Source: Bremia lactucae
Taxonomy: Eukaryota; Oomycota; Peronosporomycetes; Peronosporales; Peronosporaceae
Length of the DNA stretch: 12,897 nt
Reading direction: 5' to 3'
Assembly (NCBI RefSeq): GCF_004359215.1
Contig: NW_027152030.1
Location: forward strand, 159,865-172,761
How positions within the stretch are numbered: the stretch's first letter is position 1; the number at the start of each line of letters is the position of its first letter. Position numbers and translations under genes: made by a program. This document shows positions 8,001 through 12,897 of the stretch, in pieces. The notes below the pieces were generated by a model. The model searched no databases and was not told where the DNA came from. It saw nothing but the letters and a program-made list of their open reading frames with translations.

Positions 8001-9160
8001 GAAGCTAAAAGATCCGACGTAAATTTCTGGTTGGATGAAAAATGGGCTTGTTCCTGAAGTGCTTCAGTAAGTTCAGCCTTGTAATTAGTAATCTGTCTTG
8101 ACAAATCCAGAGTTGGAGTTTGGGCCTGTTGTTGCAATAACTTATTAACTTGAAGATGAAGGCGTGCAATCCTGTTTTGGCGCTCATTCTTTTTCAACTG
8201 AAACAATCCTCGTAAGAAAATTGAGTCTTTCCGTTTGTGTTCATCCAGTAAACACCCGGGATTATAATGTTTTGAATGTGGGGCTCGAAAAGACTGGGAA
8301 AGTTGAAGTAACGAATTTTTTAGAAACTCTTGTGCTTCCGGCAAGTCGATAACCCATACGGGACATTTCCATGGAGCTCGATTAGGCGGGCGAAAACATG
8401 TAGAGCCCATTTGAAATTGGATCCCTAAATGGTCACCAATTCCTGGCGTTGCACGAAAATCGTGGCGAATATCGTGAAAAGTTGAGTTAAAAAGCCGTGA
8501 ACTTATTAAGATATAATCTATTCTTGAGCTGCGGTTTGGACTTGTAAATTCACGTAGTTCTGGGTGTTGAAGTCTCCATGGGTCGAGAATATGTAAATCT
8601 TGCATCCATGTTAGTAATTCTTCACGCCCTTGAAGGCGATTTCGATCCCGGGTGTGAGCCTGATCCAGTTGGCTTGAAAACACAGTGTTTAAGTCGCCAA
8701 GCACGATATGATTAAAATCTTCATCAAAATGGCGGGGAAGAGATGAAAAAAATTGGGCTCGCTCACTTGGTTGCACTGGAGCATATACTATATGAATATA
8801 GGTGATTGTTGAGTCCAGTGTCCCACGTACTAACAAGTAGCGAGAAGTTAAGTTGGGTGAACTTGCATACTGAGGAGTGACATCTTGAAGATCTTGTATA
8901 GGGCAAGATGGTGTAGTTAGTAAGCCAACACCAGCATGGCCTGTGAAAGTGGTCATGTTATTTTGTGACCAAAAACTTGAGTTTAGTTGGGAAGCCTTCT
9001 TCCACAAATGTTGTGCTCTTTTAAAGCTTTTAATACCTGTAAATCTTGTCTCTTGTAAACCCACTAAGTGAAAGTTATTAGAGAAAAAATTCAGTGTCGA
9101 TTGGGTAACGTTGTTGAGACCATTCGCGTTAATTGAGTAACCCCGAAGGGACCATTCCAC
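5087..9160 (-). CDS. LINE ORF2: APE endonuclease, reverse transcriptase, CCHC
   Basis: This protein would nick the target and copy the element RNA from the nick (target-primed reverse transcription). Residues are numbered from the GTG codon at 9160. The APE endonuclease (about 8-250) keeps all its key residues: NANGL (11-15), QET with E37, GDLN with D156, RIDY with D215, and GDHLG with H244. A glutamine- and lysine-rich linker (about 310-375) follows. The RT (about 470-760) has GKTPGPDGLP (485-494), NYRPISLLN, LLDFAKAFD with D615, GVRQGDPLSP and the catalytic FADD (715-718). Near the C terminus is C1188-x3-C1192-x7-H1200-x4-C1205, as in L1-type ORF2. No RNase H is seen. The stop is TAA (5089-5087). 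There is no ATG at the start: the first in-frame Met, residue 69, lies beyond two catalytic residues, and the frame upstream is closed by TAA at 9211-9209. Translation most likely comes from a +1 frameshift out of ORF1, with GUG initiation as the alternative. Confidence 0.95.
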   Translation of the reverse strand: MEWSLRGYSINANGLNNVTQSTLNFFSNNFHLVGLQETRFTGIKSFKRAQHLWKKASQLNSSFWSQNNMTTFTGHAGVGLLTTPSCPIQDLQDVTPQYASSPNLTSRYLLVRGTLDSTITYIHIVYAPVQPSERAQFFSSLPRHFDEDFNHIVLGDLNTVFSSQLDQAHTRDRNRLQGREELLTWMQDLHILDPWRLQHPELREFTSPNRSSRIDYILISSRLFNSTFHDIRHDFRATPGIGDHLGIQFQMGSTCFRPPNRAPWKCPVWVIDLPEAQEFLKNSLLQLSQSFRAPHSKHYNPGCLLDEHKRKDSIFLRGLFQLKKNERQNRIARLHLQVNKLLQQQAQTPTLDLSRQITNYKAELTEALQEQAHFSSNQKFTSDLLASERCSKFFFRPPELLHKATIPVASADDLQPICSTFKSYWAEIFCSPSKEYGHKPTWNRMQLSSILSHTRTRLTQEEQAFLDSPLTANEFYWALTHTASGKTPGPDGLPLAYYHVDISLWSRVMEVIYAAQFQRGKMTKFQRRAQISLLYKKGDKRCPSNYRPISLLNVDAKLGPKILAYRLGSVLGKLLHSDQYGFVPGRDIRHAHLRFQALTQLFADNDSPAGAVLLDFAKAFDSVVWDALDMVLLRFGFGGSFRRWIKVLFPGTLVSIMFNGRPLSPFELGAGVRQGDPLSPALFVLFMEPLLNYIRAKFHPFGLSSGLITHSVISFADDCTGLLNDLRHTKVFLNLVSDFCEASGMRLNTAKTVILPFRPWTSTTQLLKQDLQQLGVEVLENEGRTKLLGIYYGPTLNNADRLQHLIVDMQTRCSLWSYRARTLRGQVVILQQIILPVLWFSASVCHVPQTGFQHQVDSVIARFICRSKSNIALSKQWWFLPPDKGGLGLTPISTMIQSLQLNMLCKVILTTRSSLNNAVPSWVDPIIQIFDSAIYPWGINFDILYAPISTSPDFVNASKSPRWLKLGPYWHYVFYTWNVHFRKKIVRMQCKFDKLTTPFLDNVDINYAYRGRTLAGTAKPLQLVSTLSTQRIFRPIDLFQVCPAPITTDALSKFLRHIEPCTASNTRSCTNFLLRLRVLLQGINEPLIGPMQTVRYYCAFHAWIFNTYEIAELSVARIRKILIQQEVPQLPLIRLGVELPPPDLMWKRDMKMNKHLLPVYADLLYRLQHNALFLGYRLQHLPTADTKCHFGCATLETAAHLFWYCGLATQLWTDWLPVLQQFFSSSLSWESLLFFKVEATATALSRFGYNIYLILHIVRAVIFRSLWMHRNDVRFHSTQPNSIAVQATVNSVVRLHIDRYILDLQQKQLSHSGLLLRKLRLLLELLPIPRLPPEEDRFQTEPLSHDDILHQELGNSV

Positions 9161-9161
9161 A

Positions 9162-9170
9162 TTAGGGGGA
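9162..9170 (-). other. Putative +1 frameshift site joining ORF1 and ORF2
   Basis: The last ORF1 codons are UCC CCC UAA U (minus strand, from 9170). A proline tRNA on CCC can slip one base to CCU while the stop codon waits in the A site; reading then continues AAU GUG GAA in the ORF2 frame. A slippery codon before a slow stop is the layout of known +1 sites such as antizyme. The overlap between the frames is only 47 nt (9208-9162). The TAATG overlap cannot serve re-initiation, because its ATG is in the third frame. A one-base change in the C5 run, real or from sequencing, would also explain the frame change. Confidence 0.5.
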
Positions 9171-11102
9171 AGTGGAACCCGAAGTGCCCACCGAAGTGGC
9201 TTGTTCCCTTAAGTATTCAATAGTTTCTCGCAGGTCCGTGGGAAGTGGACCTGAAATTATGCGCTGGGTAATAGGCGACAAAATAACTGACGCCAAAGTT
9301 CGTTCATCCCAGAGTAACCAAAATGGTTGCGGTATTGCAGATGTAGCTTTCCCAATTATAGTACCCAATTTGAGGGGGTCCATATAAATACTGGGTGCAA
9401 GTATTTGCAAAGCCAAGTCAAATTCTGCGAGCCTTAATTGGAGCCAGAATTGGGTCTGGTCCGGCCATAGCATCCCTAGTACCGATTGGTAGTCGATATT
9501 CGCTAAATCTGGGTAGAGATAACGAAGTCGTGCAGCAATCGGACCTTCTTTAGTAGACGGAAATGGTCGAGTTGAAATGGTACGGAGAACTGCATGACCG
9601 AATGCCTTAACCCGTAAGTGATGGTAATTTTTACTGGCTTTGGTATCAAGTAGGGCTCGAAACAGGCTTGGTTGTGCCTGAAAGTTCGCCATTGTTTCGT
9701 CGGGGTCCGTAATCTTGTCAAAAGACTGTAAGAACTCGTTAATAATAGAACTGAGTTCTGTCAACGATAATTTTTCCACATTGCCTTGATAGACCGCGGA
9801 ATTAAGGATCCCTTCCGAAATCTCACCCAAATCTACAAAGGATCCCACGGAAGTTGGGGGGTCTTGAGATTTGTCCCATAAAATTATATTATGGTCTTGC
9901 GGATTCGGGCCGTCACTTCCTTCACTCAGCCATTCGTAAGAATTAAGTGATGAAAGAAATGGGTACTCCAGTTGAGAGGGCGGAAGTTTTTGCAGCGTTA
10001 ATGCTGGTTCAGCTATAGGACCCATAATAAGGCGTTTAGCCCGCATTATACGAGCAGGAGCAAAATCGGTCCCTAGTGTAGAATCAAGTTGAAAATTGGG
10101 TGCTTTGCCTTTCGCCCATATTGACTTGGGTCGAACCAAAATAGGCGCCTCAATTACATCCATATTGGGTTCGGAACAACATTCCTCATCAGAAGAAGCG
10201 CCATGTTGTGAGGTCTTGACCGATGAAGTGTCCTCTTCCATGGCGTTGCTACAACTCGATTCGCTGAGGTTGTCAAATTCAGGCGGTGTTGAGTCTTCTG
10301 TAACTGTGACTGTAACCGGCGGAGTCGGAGTCGGTTGACGAGTCTTAGTCTTCAAACGTAAATCTTTAATAAATGGTGGAATAACTCGGTTATAGGCACT
10401 AATACGATGGTGCACAACCGAGTAACCTTGACCCGTAAATTGAATTTGTCGAAGCGGGGTACGTTTATTCAACATAACCGATTCTGGAGGTGTTTTTTGG
10501 TTAAAGTAAACACGGCGGCTACGAGAACGTAGACCGCCAATGACATGAGCTGGTGTGATATAAACCGGTGGGGTTCCTTGATCAGCAAACCAGTCGTAAA
10601 TTATTCCATCCGAGACATCATCTGGAAGACGCTGAAGGTCGACGTAGTACCAATGCGAATAACGAGAGTACGTTTGGACTTTAAATTTGCGCCCACAAAT
10701 GGTAACAAATTCCCCTCCCAATTTGGTACACACTTCTCGGTCAGTACACAAAAAGCTGATTCCCGCATTACGAATAGTCTTAAAGTCGCGCAAATGTTCT
10801 AAACTTTGAGACCACAGTGGCGATTGTGGGGTCGAGCCGAGCGAAGTCATAATTTCCGTGTCCGAAAATGTAGCAGAAAGTTCACGAGCTGGAATCCACA
10901 TCGGCAGACATAATTCCATCGAAACTTGTTGGGGCACACCTGCTAAGGCAGCACACCGTTTATCTTGAGAATTACGGTCAGGGTCCAGTAAGGCCGATTC
11001 CGCTTTTTCAAAGACAGCATCAATAGGCCTAGAATAATCGACTCTTGGCATCGAATTTTGGTAGGCCTGTCGCCAGTCTTTGTCCCGGTTTGGGCCTGGC
11101 AT
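9162..11102 (-). CDS. LINE ORF1 protein, RRM-like, probable RNA binding
   Basis: In two-ORF LINEs the first protein binds the element RNA and packages it with ORF2. I start it at the ATG at 11102-11100 (A at -3); the same frame is open 13 codons further only to a GTG, right after an in-frame TAA. The product is about 646 aa. Residues 150-230 look like an RRM-type fold: a WYYVDLQRLP strand (151-160), a helix-like DDVSDGIIYDWFADQG, and RSRRVYFNQ (194-202) resembling RNP1. A Thr/Pro/Val segment (about 256-275) leads into an acidic, serine-rich stretch (268-312), probably disordered. The C-terminal half (about 330-646) matches nothing I recognise and looks largely helical. I see no CCHC zinc knuckles, which many LINE ORF1 proteins have, and no coiled coil. 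It ends ...SGSTSP at TAA, where the frameshift into ORF2 may happen. The RRM reading is by eye. Confidence 0.8.
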   Translation of the reverse strand: MPGPNRDKDWRQAYQNSMPRVDYSRPIDAVFEKAESALLDPDRNSQDKRCAALAGVPQQVSMELCLPMWIPARELSATFSDTEIMTSLGSTPQSPLWSQSLEHLRDFKTIRNAGISFLCTDREVCTKLGGEFVTICGRKFKVQTYSRYSHWYYVDLQRLPDDVSDGIIYDWFADQGTPPVYITPAHVIGGLRSRSRRVYFNQKTPPESVMLNKRTPLRQIQFTGQGYSVVHHRISAYNRVIPPFIKDLRLKTKTRQPTPTPPVTVTVTEDSTPPEFDNLSESSCSNAMEEDTSSVKTSQHGASSDEECCSEPNMDVIEAPILVRPKSIWAKGKAPNFQLDSTLGTDFAPARIMRAKRLIMGPIAEPALTLQKLPPSQLEYPFLSSLNSYEWLSEGSDGPNPQDHNIILWDKSQDPPTSVGSFVDLGEISEGILNSAVYQGNVEKLSLTELSSIINEFLQSFDKITDPDETMANFQAQPSLFRALLDTKASKNYHHLRVKAFGHAVLRTISTRPFPSTKEGPIAARLRYLYPDLANIDYQSVLGMLWPDQTQFWLQLRLAEFDLALQILAPSIYMDPLKLGTIIGKATSAIPQPFWLLWDERTLASVILSPITQRIISGPLPTDLRETIEYLREQATSVGTSGSTSP

Positions 11103-11667
11103 AATTATCGGAAGAAAAATGGGCTCCCCAATTAGTTGCACAAGTTACCCAAAAAAATTAGGCCTTTTAGATTCAGTAGTAGGTAAGCGAACTGCGGCTC
11201 TAGTGAATTAACACCTAAGCAAACACCGGTCAAAGGGTACCTTAATACCCGGACTGAGATGTTCTTACAGCCTACTAAGGTATACTCGTCCCCACTACGC
11301 GTAGGTAAGAGCTTTTCAGCGACCACGTCCGTTCGGCCTAGCGTCCGGATACGTGTTTACTTTTAACAACTCTCGATGTCAAAATCGCACTACTTTAGTA
11401 GTTAAGGCAAAACCTAGTCGATTCCTTACGGAGAAGACTTAGCGCAAAAACTTAAGACGTACAGCAGGGATGAGCTAACAGATAAATCTGAAAGCGCCTA
11501 ACTGTCTGTAACGTCCGTAGTAGTTCGGAGGCTTTGTTTAGTTTTGGCTCGGCACGGCCCAAAAAATTGGGTGGTGGGGAGCGGAGGCGGTTGATTGGCT
11601 AAAAACAGTGGGGAGCAAGCTTGGGCTTGTCTCTGTCCACTTGTGCGTAGCGAAGCAAATTGCAGAA
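11103..11667 (-). promoter_or_regulatory. LINE 5' untranslated region
   Basis: About 565 bp between the 5' junction in the 5S gene and the ORF1 ATG. An internal promoter would be expected here, but I see no clear TATA box or initiator. A 10-bp palindrome CTACGCGTAG lies near 11296. A C-rich/T-rich stretch with a T6 run follows about 80-130 nt into the element. I looked for hammerhead core motifs and for an HDV-like ribozyme at the extreme 5' end and found none. Since the 5S 5' part lies just upstream in the same sense, co-transcription with 5S sequence is conceivable. Confidence 0.55.
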
Positions 11668-11684
11668 TGCTTAACTTCACAGAG
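11668..11684. repeat. Target site duplication, 5' copy
   Basis: TGCTTAACTTCACAGAG, identical to 4351-4367. It marks the 5' junction of the LINE, and its completeness shows the element is not 5'-truncated by the usual mechanism of incomplete reverse transcription. Confidence 0.95.
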
Positions 11685-11725
11685 CAGACGGGATATGGTG
11701 ATTTCAGCCTAAGATGGCCGTCTAC
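11668..11725 (-). rRNA. 5S rRNA gene, 5' part (interrupted by a LINE)
   Basis: On the minus strand this is nucleotides 1-58 of a 5S rRNA: GTAGACGGCCATCTTAGG (the 5' strand of helix I and start of helix II), ATCCCGTCTG (loop B/helix III region) and CTCTGTGAAGTTAAGCA (start of the A box). The element begins right after nucleotide 58. GTAGACGGC pairs with GCTGTCTAC at the end of the other part, confirming that both come from one gene. The intermediate element and C box are now 7.3 kb away, so polymerase III transcription from here is unlikely. Confidence 0.93.
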
Positions 11726-12050
11726 GTTGGCTAATACTGGTTACCTGTACTTATACTTGTTTATACAAGCAGTATTCGCTTTCGCAACTGCCTTTAACCA
11801 TTGCCTGCTACGTTTCATACAGTATGTACCCATATGCTGGACACTAGGTGCGACCTTTCGCGTCCATGCACAGCCAGACCTAAGTGACCTATGCGACATG
11901 TACACGACCCGCATTAAACACCTTTCCATCACCTTCCGCCTGCGTTTCCTCTACCACATATAATTAAAACACTAAACATTTTTTTTCACAAGTCATTTCA
12001 TTGATTTTGCATACTTTATCCTAGTCTAAATATGCTTCCTCGACGTCTAC
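11726..12050. other. 5S upstream flank, nothing recognised
   Basis: This is about 325 bp between the 5S 5' end and the minisatellite. No gene, tRNA or further 5S unit is visible. An open frame on the plus strand runs from the LINE 5' UTR through the 5S part to here (11595-11963), but its composition and position show it to be accidental. Confidence 0.5.
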
Positions 12051-12897
12051 ACGCCTGATTAAATTCCTATACTACTATCGCCTGTTTAAATTCCTATACT
12101 ATTTTTACCGTTTGAATCTCCATACTATTTTTGCCTATTTAAATTCCTATACTAATTTTGCCTATTTAATTTCCCATACTAATATCACCTATTTAAATTT
12201 CCATACTAATATCACCCGTTTGAATCTCCATACTAATTTTTCCTGTTTAATTTTCTATACTAATATCACCTGTCTAAATTCCCATACTAATATCACCTGT
12301 TTAAATTCCGATACTAATATCACCTCTTTAAATCTCCATACAACTTTGAATTCGCATACTAATATCACCTGTTTTAATCTCTATACTAATTTTGCCTGTT
12401 TAACTTCCCATACTAATTTTGCCTATTTGAATTCCTATACTAATATCATTGATTAAATCTCAATACTAATTGTGTCTATTTAAATTCCTATACTAATATC
12501 ACCTGTTTAAATTCCGATACTAATATCACCTGTTTAAATCTCCATGCCTCTTTGAATTCGCATACTAATATCACCTGTTTTAATCTCTATACTAATTTTG
12601 CCTGTTTAAATTCCCATACTAATTTTGCCTATTTGAATTCCTATACTAATATCATTGATTAAATCTCAATACTAATTGTGTCTATTTAAATTCCTATACT
12701 AATATCACCTGTTTAAATTCTTATACTAATATCACCTGTTTAAATCTCCATACTAATATCACCTGTTTAAATTCCCATACTAATATCACCTGTTTAAATT
12801 CCCATACTAATATCACCTGTTTAAATTCCCATACTAATATCACCTGTTTAAATTCCCATACTAATATCACCTGTTTAAATCTCTATACTAATTTTGC
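12051..12897. repeat. 27-bp minisatellite array
   Basis: About 31 tandem units close to TAATATCACCTGTTTAAATTCCCATAC run off the right end of the window. Variants alternate ATATCACC with ATTTTGCC, and AAATTCC with AATCTCC. The last five or so units are nearly identical, while the left part is more varied, so homogenisation is strongest toward the right. Because 27 is a multiple of three, one frame stays open for about 114 codons as a nine-residue repeat; I do not consider it a gene. There are no spacers, so it is not a CRISPR array. Confidence 0.95.
12281..12692. repeat. 206-bp higher-order duplication in the minisatellite
   Basis: Positions 12281-12486 are repeated almost exactly at 12487-12692. 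Shared diagnostic variants are AAATTCCGATAC (12301 and 12507), a shortened unit leading to TTTGAATTCGCATAC (12346 and 12552), ATATCATTGATTAAATCTCAATAC, and ATTGTGTCTATTT. As 206 is not a multiple of 27, the shortened unit is part of the duplicated block. Confidence 0.85.

Larger units (their letters stand above)
4368..11667 (-). mobile_element. Full-length LINE inserted in a 5S rRNA gene
   Basis: This is a 7.3 kb non-LTR retrotransposon with two long ORFs, in the same orientation as the 5S gene it interrupts. Its ends are defined to the base by the 17-bp duplication. It has no LTRs and no integrase. ORF2 carries an APE-type endonuclease, an RT and a C-terminal CX3CX7HX4C motif and has no RNase H, the plan of the L1/Tx1 group. 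The 3' end on the minus strand is ...GAAAATTGTTT joined straight to the 5S CTCTGTG, without a poly(A) tail. The lack of a tail, the same-sense orientation and the position in a multicopy RNA gene fit a site-specific element. Target-specific Tx1-clade LINEs are known, including Mutsu in fish 5S genes. Whether this family is 5S-specific must be judged from other copies. No disabling mutation is visible apart from the ORF1/ORF2 frame change, which may be programmed. Confidence 0.93.

Noticed and set aside
9160..9164. TAATG stop-start overlap as a re-initiation signal for ORF2
   Set aside because: The ATG at 9162-9160 opens a frame that soon stops and is not the ORF2 frame, which reads GTG at 9160-9158.
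11139..11141. GTG as the start of ORF1
   Set aside because: A eukaryotic element would rarely use it when a well-placed in-frame ATG follows 13 codons later at 11102.
11103..11667. Hammerhead or HDV-like ribozyme at the LINE 5' end
   Set aside because: No CUGAUGA/GAAA hammerhead core was seen, and no nested double-pseudoknot pairing was apparent by eye. A covariance-model search would settle it.
11595..11963. 122-codon plus-strand frame
   Set aside because: It runs antisense through the LINE 5' end and the 5S part, which a real gene would not do.
12112..12456. 114-codon plus-strand open frame with a nine-residue repeat
   Set aside because: It follows from the 27-bp minisatellite period being a multiple of three. 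The units vary without protecting codons, and the frame breaks when the array shifts phase.
12051..12897. CRISPR array
   Set aside because: The units are directly contiguous, with no unique spacers, and the context is eukaryotic.
1..12897. Further 5S copies forming a tandem array
   Set aside because: Apart from the two parts of the split gene I found no other match to the 5S ends or to the conserved GGTGGGTGACC segment in the window.

Overview
The window is eukaryotic genomic DNA, probably from a microbial eukaryote. The evidence is a eukaryote-type 5S rRNA gene, a complete APE-type non-LTR retrotransposon (LINE), a tRNA-derived sequence with polymerase III A and B boxes, minisatellite DNA, and the absence of bacterial operons or Shine-Dalgarno-led genes. 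The lineage cannot be fixed from the sequence. The ORF1 protein and the RT resemble LINEs I associate with stramenopiles such as oomycetes, or more widely the L1/Tx1 group, but this is an impression and not a search result.

The central object is on the minus strand. A 5S rRNA gene of 118 nt is cut in two: its 5' part lies at 11668-11725 and its 3' part at 4291-4367. Between them is a 7.3 kb LINE (4368-11667) in the same orientation as the 5S gene, flanked by a perfect 17-bp target site duplication (4351-4367 and 11668-11684). Read 5' to 3' on the minus strand the element has a 5' UTR of about 565 bp, ORF1 (about 646 aa, RRM-like region), ORF2 (about 1357 aa: APE endonuclease, reverse transcriptase, C-terminal CCHC), and a 3' UTR of about 720 bp. 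All catalytic motifs are intact and the duplication is perfect, so the insertion looks recent and the element potentially active. ORF2 has no usable AUG upstream of its endonuclease. The ORF1 end reads UCC CCC UAA U, a plausible +1 programmed frameshift site that would produce an ORF1-ORF2 fusion. The 3' UTR holds a tRNA-like sequence on the opposite strand and a strong hairpin just after the ORF2 stop.

The flanks are non-coding and repeat-rich. On the left (1-4283) are a degenerate AT-rich array (about 1-670), about 1 kb of unique AT-rich DNA, three tandem units of about 355-370 bp (about 1692-2850) that share a short stem with a compensatory base-pair change, an almost perfect palindrome (2854-2892), and older scattered relatives of the same repeats. 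On the right, after about 325 bp of sequence with nothing recognisable, a 27-bp minisatellite (about 12051 to the window end) contains a 206-bp higher-order duplication.

Functionally, the only protein-coding capacity I support is the retrotransposon: a probable RNA-binding ORF1 protein and a nicking/reverse-transcribing ORF2 protein that would carry out target-primed reverse transcription into 5S rDNA. The interrupted 5S copy itself is almost certainly non-functional.
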